DNA of 64,000 nt from contig NZ_VOIW01000002.1 of assembly GCF_009659625.1 (NCBI RefSeq), positions 806,001 to 870,000 of the forward strand, written 5' to 3'. The first letter of the stretch is position 1. Every line of letters starts with the position of its first letter. Position numbers and translations under genes: made by a program. Under the pieces are notes generated by a model. That model was given only the letters and a program-made list of their open reading frames with translations, was not told where the DNA came from and did not search any database. Below are positions 8,671 to 17,949 of the stretch, piece by piece. Origin of the DNA: Pseudomonas haemolytica. Its GTDB lineage: Bacteria > Pseudomonadota > Gammaproteobacteria > Pseudomonadales > Pseudomonadaceae.

Positions 8671-10410
8671 TTACTGAAGCAGCTTCAGTACAGCGGATGG
8701 CAGCTGGTTGGCCTGGGACAGGATCGCAGTGGAGGCCTGTTGCAGGGTTTGTTGCTTGGTCAGCTCGGCCGCCTCAGAAGCAAAGTCAGCATCTTCTACG
8801 CGGCCTTTGGCAGCGGAGGAGTTCTGCGAAATGCTCTGCAGGTTGGCCACGGTGCTGGCGAAGCGGTTTTGTACGGCACCCAGCTGCGAACGCTGGCTGT
8901 CGATCTGCTGCATGGCATCGTCCAGAGCCTGGGTAGCCTGCTGCGAAGCAGCGGCAGTCAGGATGTTCAGGTCGGAAACGCTGGTTTCCATAGTGACGGC
9001 GGTTTTGGTGCCGGCACTAGCAACAGTTGTCAGGCCCAAGGCTTTCAGACCAGTACCAGCGCTGCCGTCTTTGATGGTGATGTCTTTGTCTGCGAACAGG
9101 TTAAGAGTACCGTCAGCGTTTTTGCTGGCCTGTACACCGGTGCTGGCGCTGTTGATCGAAGCTACAACTGCGTCAGAGGTGTCGCCTTTCTTGAACTTGA
9201 CTTCTACGCCGTTGACGGAAATAGAGGTATCTTCGGTCAATTTGGCTTGGGTGGTACCGGCAGACAGGCCCAGTTGCGACAGTGAACCGCTATTAGTGTT
9301 AGCCAGCTTAATGTCTGCACCGTTACCCGAGGTCAGCTTGAGACGACCATCGGAGAAGGTAGCGGAAGCACCATTAGCAGCACCGCCAGCAGCAACGGTG
9401 AGCTTGGTGAGAACGCTCGCCATGGTGTCATTTTTGGCCCAAGTTACTGCAGCACCGTTCACAGTGATCGAACCGTCAGCGGTCAAATTGCTGGTGGTGG
9501 CAATGTTAGCATTAGCAGTGAGTTTGAGATTGGCCAAGCCATCAGTTTTGGCGGCTACGGCAGGTGGACCAACGACCGCAGCGGCAACATCACCAGCTCC
9601 AAGGTTGATAGCTTTGTTAGAAGTCAGCGTCAGGACGCCAGCAGCATCCGCACTGGCAGTTACACCGGTGGTAGCTGTCTCTTTGTTGATAGCCGCAACT
9701 GCGGCAACGCCCAAATCAGTAGCAGCGACGTTACCGAAGCTGATTGTTGTACCATTAATTTTTATGGTGTCAGTATCCACAGTTGCGCCGACAGCAGCGG
9801 AGCCCGTGGTAGTGGCTTTATCAGTGAGTACCGAGCCAGTAGTAGTAGCGGCCAGACCGGTCAATGCAGTGCTGTTAACGCTGGCTTCTTTGTAGTTACC
9901 CTTCAGCGCAGTCGAGCTGATATCGGTCATACCGAACGAGATAGTCTCGTTGGCGTTGGCGCCGATCTGGAAGGCTACGTTGCTGAAAGAGCCGTCCAGC
10001 AGGTTACGACCACCGAAGGTGGTGGTGCTGGCGATACGGTTCAGCTCGCCCACTTTAGCGGTGAATTCTTGCTGCAGGGACACACGGTCAGCGTCGCTTT
10101 TATCACCGTTGGACGCTTGCAGGGCGAGTTCACGCAGACGCTGCAAGGTGTTGGTGGATTCTTGCATCGCGCCTTCAGCGGTCTGGGCGATCGAGACACC
10201 GTTGTTGGCGTTGGCGATGGCAACGTTCAGGCCTTTGACCTGGTTGTTCAGACGGTTGGCGATCTGCATGCCGGCAGCGTCGTCTTTGGCGCTGTTGATT
10301 TTCAGGCCGGAGGACAGACGGTTCATCGACTGGCTCAGAGCGTCGGAAGCTTTGTTCAGGTTCTTCTGGACACCCAGGGAGGTGATGTTGGTGTTTACTG
10401 ATAATGCCAT
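8671..10410 (-). CDS. fliC: FliC, flagellin (long variant with three internal repeats)
   Basis: Flagellin forms the filament. The D0/D1 ends are strongly conserved: MALSVNTNITSLGVQKNLNKA, LSSGLKINSAKDDAAGMQIA and RLRELALQASNG at the N-terminus, and DFASEAAELTKQQTLQQ with the SAVLKLLQ end at the C-terminus. At 579 residues it is longer than many Pseudomonas flagellins. The surplus is in the exposed centre (about 165-475), where three related modules of about 65-75 residues (near 212-275, 312-384 and 393-462) each carry an I-x-V/I-N-G-x-x-V/I strand pattern, resembling the flagellin_IN motif. Codon use in this centre is visibly more relaxed (GTA, GCA, TTA) than in the ends, suggesting diversifying or recombining sequence. 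A FliA-type promoter and GAGG Shine-Dalgarno precede it. Confidence 0.97.
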   Translation of the reverse strand: MALSVNTNITSLGVQKNLNKASDALSQSMNRLSSGLKINSAKDDAAGMQIANRLNNQVKGLNVAIANANNGVSIAQTAEGAMQESTNTLQRLRELALQASNGDKSDADRVSLQQEFTAKVGELNRIASTTTFGGRNLLDGSFSNVAFQIGANANETISFGMTDISSTALKGNYKEASVNSTALTGLAATTTGSVLTDKATTTGSAAVGATVDTDTIKINGTTISFGNVAATDLGVAAVAAINKETATTGVTASADAAGVLTLTSNKAINLGAGDVAAAVVGPPAVAAKTDGLANLKLTANANIATTSNLTADGSITVNGAAVTWAKNDTMASVLTKLTVAAGGAANGASATFSDGRLKLTSGNGADIKLANTNSGSLSQLGLSAGTTQAKLTEDTSISVNGVEVKFKKGDTSDAVVASINSASTGVQASKNADGTLNLFADKDITIKDGSAGTGLKALGLTTVASAGTKTAVTMETSVSDLNILTAAASQQATQALDDAMQQIDSQRSQLGAVQNRFASTVANLQSISQNSSAAKGRVEDADFASEAAELTKQQTLQQASTAILSQANQLPSAVLKLLQ

Positions 10411-10490
10411 GACGAAATCCTCGTTGGTTGGATACTGCGGCTTCCGGCCCTGGCGACCGCCGGGTGTGGCCTAGAGAACCTACGTAATAG

Positions 10491-10518
10491 TTATCGTCGT
10501 GGTAGCCGGTTGCTTGAG
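10491..10518 (-). promoter_or_regulatory. FliA (sigma-28) promoter of fliC
   Basis: The minus strand has CTCAAG, then 15 bases, then ACGATAA, close to the Pseudomonas FliA consensus (TCAAG-N14-GCCGATA). It lies about 80 bases upstream of the fliC start. Late-class flagellin control by FliA is established for the genus. Confidence 0.75.
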
Positions 10519-10618
10519 GATTTTTTTGATTTTTTTTAGTAGCCCCGTGCCACCCCTTGCATTTCAAAGGCTTACACAGGCACAAAACCCCGGTTTCATT
10601 GGCTTTTCTGGCGCCAAT

Positions 10619-10658
10619 AAAAAAACGCCGATGATCGTTCGATCATCGGCGTTTTTTT
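10619..10658. terminator. Bidirectional terminator after the KAS III gene
   Basis: A perfect 12-bp stem (10626-10637 with 10640-10651, TT loop) is flanked by seven A on the left and seven T on the right, so it works in both directions. It closes the KAS III gene (stop at 10676) and insulates the fliC promoter. Confidence 0.92.
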
Positions 10659-10675
10659 ATGCAGCGGCTAAAACA

Positions 10676-11605
10676 TCACGGGCGATAAAGAATCGCCGAG
10701 CCCCACGACAGGCCCACGCCAAAACCGCTGATTGCCACGCGCTTCCAGGTAGCGTCCATCACGTGCTTTTCCAGCAGCAACGGAATGCTCGACGACACGG
10801 TGTTGCCGGTCTCGACCATGTCCTTGATGAACTTGTCTACCGGCGCATCTTCGAAACGGCGCGCCACGGCATCGACGATGGCCGCGCTGCCCTGGTGAAT
10901 GCAGAACGCATCGATGTCATCGGCTTTGAGGTCCGACTCGGCGAGCAGCTCGTGCAAGTGCGCAGGCACTTTGAGCAAGGCGAAGTTGAAGACCTGGCGG
11001 CCGTTCATGAAGAACACGCCGTCGCTGACCTTCAGGTGCGGCGCGCCGGAACCGTCGGTGCCGAACTTGGACTTGCCCAGCAACCACGGCGCGTCTTCGC
11101 CCATCCAGGTGGCGGTGGCGGCATCGCCAAACAGCATGGTGGTGTTGCGGTCTTCCGGATCAACGATCTTCGAATACGGGTCAGCGGTGATCAGCAGGCC
11201 GTTTTTCAGGCCGGCGGCTTCCATGAAGCCCTTCATCGCGTAGATGCCATAGACGTAGCCGGAGCAGCCCAGGGAGATATCGAAGGCTGCAACGTGGGTG
11301 GGCAGGCCCAGTTTGTCCTGGACGATGGCTGCAGTGTGAGGCAAGCCTTCTTCATCACCGTTCTGGGTGACGACAATCAGCGCATCGATGGACTCGCGCT
11401 TCAACTCCGGGTTGTTGGCAAACAAAGCGTTGACCGCTTCGACACACAGGTCGGAGGTCTCCTGTGCCGCTTCCTTGCGTGGCAGAAACGCCGAACCGAT
11501 CTTGCCGATGATGAACTCTTCATCCTTGGCGAATTTGGCGCCCTGGGCGTAGTTATCGATCCCGTCTGCCGGCACGTAACTGGCGATGCTTTTTATGCCA
11601 ATCAT
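10676..11605 (-). CDS. 3-oxoacyl-ACP synthase III (KAS III) family protein in the flagellin glycosylation slot
   Basis: The 309-residue protein is a FabH-like ketoacyl-ACP synthase with a complete catalytic triad: Cys114 in LGCSGYVYG, His237 in IHQGSAA, and Asn268 in GNTVSSS. KAS III enzymes condense an acyl-CoA with malonyl-ACP or transfer acyl groups. Its place between flgL and fliC is where P. syringae carries orf1-orf2-orf3 (two glycosyltransferases and a KAS III-like orf3) and some P. aeruginosa strains carry a glycosylation island. Here only the KAS III is present, with its own terminator and a 277-base upstream gap containing a strong hairpin (about 11636-11662). A role in making an acylated flagellin sugar is inferred; a housekeeping fatty-acid role is the alternative. 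Shine-Dalgarno GGGAAG supports the ATG. Confidence 0.88.
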   Translation of the reverse strand: MIGIKSIASYVPADGIDNYAQGAKFAKDEEFIIGKIGSAFLPRKEAAQETSDLCVEAVNALFANNPELKRESIDALIVVTQNGDEEGLPHTAAIVQDKLGLPTHVAAFDISLGCSGYVYGIYAMKGFMEAAGLKNGLLITADPYSKIVDPEDRNTTMLFGDAATATWMGEDAPWLLGKSKFGTDGSGAPHLKVSDGVFFMNGRQVFNFALLKVPAHLHELLAESDLKADDIDAFCIHQGSAAIVDAVARRFEDAPVDKFIKDMVETGNTVSSSIPLLLEKHVMDATWKRVAISGFGVGLSWGSAILYRP

Positions 11606-11830
11606 TGTGGCTTCCCAATACTAAATAGCTGGAGAACACCCCGCGGGCTAAGCCGGGGGGTGCTGACAATAAAGGGGATAACCCCATAAAAATTTCGCTG
11701 AAAGCCGCCTGATAAAGACCTGTGGGCGACTTATCCTTTTCACACGATACAGTGAAGATGCGCTTTATGACTCACAGGTCACTCAATTTTGCGCGCTTTG
11801 TGCAAAACCTTTCAACAATTTAACCCCATA

Positions 11831-11866
11831 AACGACAACGGCCCGCCCTGTTTCCAGAGTGGGCCG
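11831..11866 (-). terminator. Probable terminator of the flgF-L operon
   Basis: On the minus strand CGGCCC and GGGCCG pair around an inner CTCTG/CAGGG stem with a GAAA loop, followed by TTGTCGTTT, a moderate T-rich tail. It lies 16 bases after the flgL stop. Beyond it, 11606-11830 is AT-rich leader with no ORF and should hold the KAS III promoter. Confidence 0.65.
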
Positions 11867-11882
11867 CTTGACGAAACGCGGT

Positions 11883-13493
11883 TTACATCTTGTTGAACAG
11901 GCTCAACTGCGAGATTTTCACAAAGGCCAGTTGCGACGCTTGCAGCATGGTTTGCTGCAAGCTCAGGTTGATGGCGGCTTCGGCGAAGTCAACATTACCC
12001 AAGGCATTCATGGTCGTGGTATTGGCCAGGTCCAGGCTGACGTTTTCCTTGGACTGAATGTCGAGACTATTGAGGCGCGCCCCCAGGGAACCACGCGCCT
12101 GGTCGATCTGGCCGTAGGCATTGGTCAAATTGCCAATGGACTTGGCCACCACATCCTTGAGCTCCTTCTGCGCTGCGGGGTTACCGTCCGACGGCGTTTC
12201 CAGGATTTTGCGCAAATGGCTCAGGGTGTCGAGGACGTTCTCGTTCTTATTGCTGGTAGCACCGATCGAGAACTGGTCGCCGGCTGCCGGCGCCGGTGCA
12301 GTGGTGACATCAAACGTCACACCTGCCGCCGTGATCGTGGTTGCGCCGGCTGCCAGGGTGCCGCTGCCGATGGATTTGCTGTCTGCCGTGTAAGGCTGCG
12401 CATACAGGTCGTAGGCGCCGGCCGCACCAAACTTGACGATGACACCGGAGTTGGGAAACGTGCTGGCGTATGCCGCCGGGTCGCTCACCGTGCCGCCACT
12501 GAGCTGTGCAGTGGACGGATTACTCGGGGTGCGCGACACGCTGAAGGTGTCTGGCTTGACCGACAGGCTGAATTCCCGATCCTTGACAATGGCGTCCGAT
12601 GGCGCGCCAGGCAATATGTCTTTGCCCAGTGCGTCTTTACCCAGGTTCAAGCCAATGTCGAACTTGACCCCGCGCAGACTGACAGTCGATGCGCCTTCCT
12701 TGGTGGCGTCGAAAGTGCCATTGCCCGGAATCTCCGAGGTAATGTCTTTGCCAGCATTGTCCGTAACAACATATTGAGTGCTGCTGGTGAACGTCAGCTT
12801 ATACGGCTGGCCGTCCGAAAAACTGCTGTTATAGCTGGTGTTGGCCCCAATCAGACCGGCAGATAGCGTGACCTTTCCATCATCGACCGCGGGCGGCACG
12901 AGGATCGGCGCCGTTTGCGTACGACCAGTATTTGCCGAGCTTTCAAGCATGCTTTTTGCGGTATTGCCCATGGCTACCGACAGGTTCTCTGCCACCTTCA
13001 GGCTCAACGGCGTGTCGTCACCCTGGTAGCTGTAGGTGCCATCGTTGTTACGGGAGTAGGGAGGCGTGTCGGTCTTGCTCCCGGAGAACATGTAATTACC
13101 GCTGGCGTCCTTGGTATTGAGCAGGCCCAGGACCTGGTCTTCAATGGCGCCGATCTCCGCGGCAGTCGACTTACGGTCAGCGTCACTGATGCCGACGTTA
13201 CCCGCCTTCAGCGCCAGCTCACTGGCCCGCTGAATCGCGATATTGATATTGGCCAGCACGCCGTCCTGGGTGGTCAGCGAGTTTTTCAGGGTGTCGATAT
13301 TGCCATTGAACTGCCCCAGCATGTCTTTCTGCTGTTGCAGCATCAACAACCGCGCCGCCGCTACCGGATCATCCGCGGCGGTTTGCACGCGTATGCCGGT
13401 GGTCGCCTGGTCCTGGGCTTTCACTACGCTGGAATAGTTGCTCTGGTACTTGGCAGAGCTGGTCTCGAAATACTGCTGTGTAGAAATACGCAT
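11883..13493 (-). CDS. flgL: FlgL, hook-filament junction protein 3
   Basis: FlgL (HAP3) sits between FlgK and the first flagellin ring. The 536-residue protein has flagellin-like ends: MRISTQQYFETSSAKYQ with the helical TTGIRVQTAADDPVAAARLL, and at the C-terminus NVDFAEAAINLSLQQTMLQAS. The centre is a long beta-rich insertion, making it longer than the roughly 440 residues I would expect from P. aeruginosa. AAAGGAGG precedes the ATG. It is the last gene of the rod/ring/HAP operon and lies 14 bases after flgK. Confidence 0.95.
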   Translation of the reverse strand: MRISTQQYFETSSAKYQSNYSSVVKAQDQATTGIRVQTAADDPVAAARLLMLQQQKDMLGQFNGNIDTLKNSLTTQDGVLANINIAIQRASELALKAGNVGISDADRKSTAAEIGAIEDQVLGLLNTKDASGNYMFSGSKTDTPPYSRNNDGTYSYQGDDTPLSLKVAENLSVAMGNTAKSMLESSANTGRTQTAPILVPPAVDDGKVTLSAGLIGANTSYNSSFSDGQPYKLTFTSSTQYVVTDNAGKDITSEIPGNGTFDATKEGASTVSLRGVKFDIGLNLGKDALGKDILPGAPSDAIVKDREFSLSVKPDTFSVSRTPSNPSTAQLSGGTVSDPAAYASTFPNSGVIVKFGAAGAYDLYAQPYTADSKSIGSGTLAAGATTITAAGVTFDVTTAPAPAAGDQFSIGATSNKNENVLDTLSHLRKILETPSDGNPAAQKELKDVVAKSIGNLTNAYGQIDQARGSLGARLNSLDIQSKENVSLDLANTTTMNALGNVDFAEAAINLSLQQTMLQASQLAFVKISQLSLFNKM

Positions 13494-13507
13494 CGTCCCA
13501 GCCTCCT

Positions 13508-15553
13508 TTAAAGAGCATTCATCAGTGTGGTGAAGGTTTCCTGCGCAGCCTTGATGATCTGCGACGACGCGGTGTAGTACTGCTGGAACTTGATCATGTC
13601 GCCCGCTTCATCATCCAGGTTGACCCCGGATACCGAGTTACGCGCTTCCTTGTTGGCGCTCAGCAAGGCGCCGGTGGCGGCGGTGTCGACCCCGGCCTGG
13701 CTGGCCTTGGCCCCCACTTGCGAGACCAGTTTGCTATTGGCCCCCACCAGGCTGGTGCCGCCGTTACCGTCGCCCATGCCGACGGTCGCCTTGGTTTGCA
13801 GGTTCAGCAGTTCCTGGGCGTTGCGGCCGTCGGACTTGCCGCCGCTGTTGAAGGCGAAGGTGGTGCTGTCGCCGTCAGCTGGAGAACCATTGACGGTGGT
13901 GTCGAACTTGAAGCTCTTGCCGGGGATCGCTGCACCGCTGGCGTCGCGCATCGGCACGTCCACGGTGATTTTGTTGCCCTGCCCCGGAATAATCGAGCCG
14001 GTGCTGATCGGGTTGCCCTTGGCGTCGCTGATCGTATAGGACTGCGTGCCGTCGGCGGCCGGTTTGCCAAAGACCATTTTCACCGGCATCGAGTTTTCAA
14101 TGCCGGCGCGCAACTGGGCGGTGTCGGCGCCACCGTTAATATCCAGCGGTACCGTCAAGGACGGTTGGGTAAACGTGCCCGTGCCGCTGTTGGTCTTGCT
14201 GCTGGTACCCGCCAACGCGCCGGCAAAGGCCAGCTTGTTTGCATCGGTGAGTGCCACGCCAATCCCGCTGGCTCCGGTGGCGGTCGGGCTGACCTTGAAG
14301 CTGTCGCCATAGGCCATCGTGCCCTTGCCATCCAGTGCCAGGGTAAAGCCATCCATCGTCGGCGGCGGCGTGGCGGACATATCAAAGGTGCCCATGGCCT
14401 TGCCGTCCGAGCGCAACACGGTGACCTTGTTGGGGTCGGTCTTGTCGTTGAAGGTCACGGTGTAGTCGAACGTGGACAACTTGCTGCTGTCCTTGATCGT
14501 CACATTCAGGTTGCCTGCCCCGGCGCTGTTGCCCGATGCGCCCTGGCTGCGCGACGCAATGGCGGCGGCACTGTTGATGTCTTTGAACAACGAAACGCCG
14601 AAGTCACCATTGAGGTCCAGGCCTTGGCCCAGTTGACTATTGATGGTGTCCGCCGTGGCGATGGCGATGCGCCCCAGGTCGTTGATGGCCGGCATCAAGG
14701 CATCACTGCGATAACGCAACAGGCCACCGATGCTGCCGCCACTGATCACGCCGCCCAGGTCCATGGTGGTGCCGTTCATGTTCAACTGGATGGTGTACTG
14801 GCTGTTATCGGTTTTGCTCGGCACCGCGGAAATCGTGTTGGAAATCCCGCCCTCTACCAGGGACTGGCCGCTGCCGGTGGTCACGCTGAACTGGCCGTTT
14901 TTCTCGGTGGCTGTCACCCCGATCAGTTCATTGAGCGAGCGCACGGCCTCGTTACGCGAGTCCAGCAGGTTGGCCGGCGCATTACCCGACGCGCCCTGCA
15001 CCTGGGAGATCTGCTTGTTGAGCGAGGCAATCGAGGCGGTCAATTGATTGACCTGCTCACTCATGCTGCTCAGTTGGTTGTTGATGGTTTCTTTCTGCTG
15101 GGTCAACTGTGTCGAAATCGAGTTGAAACGGCTGCTCAGGGTCTGGGCGTTGGTCACCAGCAGTTGGCGGGCCGACAGGTCACTGGGGTTGGACGCCGCG
15201 GTCTGCAGGGTGGCGAAGAACGAACTGAGCACCGAGGACAAACCGGTGGTCTTGTCTGACAGCACCTTGTCGACCGCGCTCACCTGGTCCAGGTACGCCT
15301 TGGCATCGTTATTCAATGCCGTGCTGTTCTGGTAGGCAGTGTCGAGGTATTCGTTGTACACCCGGCGTACATCGGCCAGGGTGGTGCCGGTGCCGATGAA
15401 CACACCGCCGAAGGGATTCGACGCGCTGGCATTTTGCGTGGTCTGCTGACGTGAGTACCCTGGGGTATTAACGTTGGCGATGTTATTACTCAAGACCGAC
15501 AGCGATCCTTGAGCGGCGTTGAGCCCTGACATCCCGATACTGAGCAAACTCAT
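13508..15553 (-). CDS. flgK: FlgK, hook-filament junction protein 1
   Basis: FlgK (HAP1) caps the finished hook and joins it to FlgL. The 681-residue protein starts MSLLSIGMSGLNAAQGSLSV and has the rod/hook signature SNNIANVNTPGYSRQ (about 22-37), a coiled-coil stretch near 150-190 (LTQQKETINNQLSSMSEQ), a long variable beta region, and the C-terminal FlgK helix MIKFQQYYTASSQIIKAAQ. AAGGT precedes the ATG. The neighbours are flgJ upstream (10-base gap) and flgL downstream. Confidence 0.96.
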   Translation of the reverse strand: MSLLSIGMSGLNAAQGSLSVLSNNIANVNTPGYSRQQTTQNASASNPFGGVFIGTGTTLADVRRVYNEYLDTAYQNSTALNNDAKAYLDQVSAVDKVLSDKTTGLSSVLSSFFATLQTAASNPSDLSARQLLVTNAQTLSSRFNSISTQLTQQKETINNQLSSMSEQVNQLTASIASLNKQISQVQGASGNAPANLLDSRNEAVRSLNELIGVTATEKNGQFSVTTGSGQSLVEGGISNTISAVPSKTDNSQYTIQLNMNGTTMDLGGVISGGSIGGLLRYRSDALMPAINDLGRIAIATADTINSQLGQGLDLNGDFGVSLFKDINSAAAIASRSQGASGNSAGAGNLNVTIKDSSKLSTFDYTVTFNDKTDPNKVTVLRSDGKAMGTFDMSATPPPTMDGFTLALDGKGTMAYGDSFKVSPTATGASGIGVALTDANKLAFAGALAGTSSKTNSGTGTFTQPSLTVPLDINGGADTAQLRAGIENSMPVKMVFGKPAADGTQSYTISDAKGNPISTGSIIPGQGNKITVDVPMRDASGAAIPGKSFKFDTTVNGSPADGDSTTFAFNSGGKSDGRNAQELLNLQTKATVGMGDGNGGTSLVGANSKLVSQVGAKASQAGVDTAATGALLSANKEARNSVSGVNLDDEAGDMIKFQQYYTASSQIIKAAQETFTTLMNAL

Positions 15554-15563
15554 GGTTCAGACC

Positions 15564-16823
15564 TTATAAATGTGTGGTTGCGCCAGCGGCAGCGTAGTTC
15601 TGGTAACTGTTCATGTTTTTTGCAATCTGCGAAATCTTGCTGGCGTAATCCGGGTCGGTTGCATAACCGGCTTTTTGCAACTCGCGTACAAACTGTTCCG
15701 GGTTGTCGGCTGATTTCACAACTTCTTTATAGCGATCATGGCTTTGCAGCAATGTCACGAGGTCGTGGAAGCTGTCCTGGTAGGAGCTGTAGGAACGGAA
15801 CTGCGCCGTTTCCTTGACCATCGCGCCGTCGCGAAACTCGCTGGTGATCGCCCGGGCCTGGCCGCCCTGCCAACTCTGGCCGGCCTTGATGCCGAACAGG
15901 TTGTGACTGCTGCTGCCATCCTCGGCGCGCATCACCGATTTGCCCCAGCCGGTTTCCAGCGCGGCCTGGGCCACCAGGTACTTGGGGTCGATACCGATAC
16001 GCGCGGCGGCCGCCTTGGCCATCGGCAGCATGGTGGCGACGAATTCATCCTGGGAGCTGAAGGCTTTCTTCGCCGGTGCCAGCGGTGGTTGGGCAATGGC
16101 GCGGCCATAGACCTGCATGCGCCCGCTCGGTACGGCAAAGCTGCGGGCGGTGCTGTTGATCACGTTATCGTCAGCGGCGCTGTTGCGCAGGGGGGCGCTT
16201 TTGGCTTCAGCGACCACCTGGTTACTCGGCACGATGCCGGCGAGCAAGCGGTCAGTCAGCTTGCTCGGCAAGGCGATACGGCGCTGGTTCATCAGTTCCA
16301 TGTCGTTGGTGTGCGCGCTGGCGCCTTCAGGGACCGCCACGCGGTAAGCCCACAATGGGCGCTGGCCGTTGGAGCGGCCCAACGGACCTTCGGCCTGGGT
16401 ACCCGCAGCAATTTCGGTCGGCACATCGACCTTCTTCAACGGCACGTCCGCCGCCGGGCCTTGCAAGGTGGCGGCCTGGGCCTCCACCGGCTTGTTCTTC
16501 TGCATCTGGCGCATCAGCACGTCGGCCAGGCCGATACCGCCGCCTTCGCGGGACATCGAGACCGCCAGTTGCTGGTCGTACATTTCCTGGTATTGCTTGG
16601 CCGCCGGCGTGTTCAGCGGGTTGTCCTTGCCCAGAGCGTCGGTGGCCGAGCGCATGGACTTGAGCATCTCGTTCAAGAACAGCGACTCGAACTCCTGCGC
16701 CACCTTGCGCATATTGGCGTCGCTGTTTTTGTCGGCGCCGACCTTGAGCTGGTTAAGCCGGTTCAAGTCGGAGTAAGACCCCGAGTCCGCCGTGCTGCTG
16801 ATGCCGCTCTTGCGCATATCCAT
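15564..16823 (-). CDS. flgJ: FlgJ, rod-capping protein with peptidoglycan hydrolase domain
   Basis: FlgJ caps the growing rod and cuts a hole in peptidoglycan for it. The N-terminal rod-binding domain (about 35-110) shows AQEFESLFLNEMLKSMR. After a Pro/Ala-rich linker, the C-terminal glucosaminidase domain (about 260-410) has VAQAALETGWGKS with the presumed catalytic Glu, followed by NLFGIKAG and FRSYSSYQDSFHDLVTLL. I chose the ATG at 16823 because GAGG lies eight bases before it; the ATG two codons earlier would be too close. Length is 419 residues. The gene lies 10 bases after the flgI stop. Confidence 0.95.
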   Translation of the reverse strand: MDMRKSGISSTADSGSYSDLNRLNQLKVGADKNSDANMRKVAQEFESLFLNEMLKSMRSATDALGKDNPLNTPAAKQYQEMYDQQLAVSMSREGGGIGLADVLMRQMQKNKPVEAQAATLQGPAADVPLKKVDVPTEIAAGTQAEGPLGRSNGQRPLWAYRVAVPEGASAHTNDMELMNQRRIALPSKLTDRLLAGIVPSNQVVAEAKSAPLRNSAADDNVINSTARSFAVPSGRMQVYGRAIAQPPLAPAKKAFSSQDEFVATMLPMAKAAAARIGIDPKYLVAQAALETGWGKSVMRAEDGSSSHNLFGIKAGQSWQGGQARAITSEFRDGAMVKETAQFRSYSSYQDSFHDLVTLLQSHDRYKEVVKSADNPEQFVRELQKAGYATDPDYASKISQIAKNMNSYQNYAAAGATTHL

Positions 16824-16833
16824 GGCCATGGCC

Positions 16834-17949
16834 TCAGATCACGATCAGGTCGGCTTGCAAAGCGCCGGCCTGTTTCAAAGCTTCGAGGATCGCCATCAAG
16901 TCGCCGGGCGCTGCGCCCACCTGGTTCACCGCGCGGACAATCTCGTCCAGGGTGGTGCCGGGGCCGAACTTGAACATCGGCTTGGCTTCTTGCTGGGCAT
17001 TGACCCGCGAGCGCGGGACCACGGCGGTCTGGCCGTTGGACAGCGGGCCTGGCTGGCTGACAATCGGGTCTTCGGTGATGGTCACCGTCAGGCTGCCGTG
17101 GGTCACCGCTGCCGGCGAGACCTTGACGTTCTGGCCGATCACGATGGTGCCGGTACGCGAGTTGATGATGACTTTTGCCACCGCCTGGCCCGGGTCGACC
17201 TCAAGGTTTTCCAGGATCGACAGGTAGTCCACGCGCTGGCTTGGGTCCAACGGTGCGGTGACGCGGATCGAGCCGCCGTCGATGGCCTGGGCCACGCCTG
17301 GGCCAAGCATGTCGTTGATCTTGTCGACTACGCGCTTGGCGGTGGTGAAGTCGGAGCGGTTGAGGTTCAGGGTCAGGCTGTTGCCCTGGTTGAAGCCGCT
17401 CGGCACGGTGCGTTCAACCGAGGCACCACCAGGGATGCGCCCGGCCGATGGCACGTTGACGGTGATCTTCGAACCGTCGCGGCCTTCAGCGTCAAAACCG
17501 CCCACCACCAGGTTGCCCTGGGCGATGGCATAGACGTTGCCGTCGATACCTTTGAGCGGCGTCATCAGCAAGGTGCCACCGCGCAGGCTTTTGGAGTTAC
17601 CCATGGATGAAACGGTGATATCCACCACCTGGCCCGGCTTGGCGAACGGCGGCAAATCGGCGCTGATCGACACGGCGGCGACGTTCTTCAACTGGACGTT
17701 ACCCGAGCCTGGCGGCACCTTGATGCCGAACTGCGAGAGCATGTTATTGAAGGTCTGCAGGGTGAACGGCGTCTGGGTGGTCTGGTCACCCGTGCCATTG
17801 AGCCCCACCACCAGGCCATAGCCGATCAACTGGTTGGAGCGCACGCCGGAAATACTGGCGATGTCCTTCAGGCGTTCGGCCTGGGCCACAGCGCTTAAGG
17901 CCAGCAAGAGTGCCGTCGCCATCAGCTGTTTGAAGTTCAAAGTGGCCAC
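16834..17949 (-). CDS. flgI: FlgI, flagellar P-ring protein
   Basis: FlgI forms the periplasmic P ring around the rod. The 371-residue protein has a cleavable signal peptide ending near AVAQA and the conserved start of the mature protein [26 protein letters not shown]. Internal hallmarks are [25 protein letters not shown] and the C-terminal [19 protein letters not shown]. The start codon is GTG, directly touching the flgH TAG stop, so translation is probably coupled to flgH; no independent Shine-Dalgarno is visible. An internal ATG nine codons on would shorten the signal peptide. Confidence 0.95.
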   Translation of the reverse strand: MATLNFKQLMATALLLALSAVAQAERLKDIASISGVRSNQLIGYGLVVGLNGTGDQTTQTPFTLQTFNNMLSQFGIKVPPGSGNVQLKNVAAVSISADLPPFAKPGQVVDITVSSMGNSKSLRGGTLLMTPLKGIDGNVYAIAQGNLVVGGFDAEGRDGSKITVNVPSAGRIPGGASVERTVPSGFNQGNSLTLNLNRSDFTTAKRVVDKINDMLGPGVAQAIDGGSIRVTAPLDPSQRVDYLSILENLEVDPGQAVAKVIINSRTGTIVIGQNVKVSPAAVTHGSLTVTITEDPIVSQPGPLSNGQTAVVPRSRVNAQQEAKPMFKFGPGTTLDEIVRAVNQVGAAPGDLMAILEALKQAGALQADLIVI

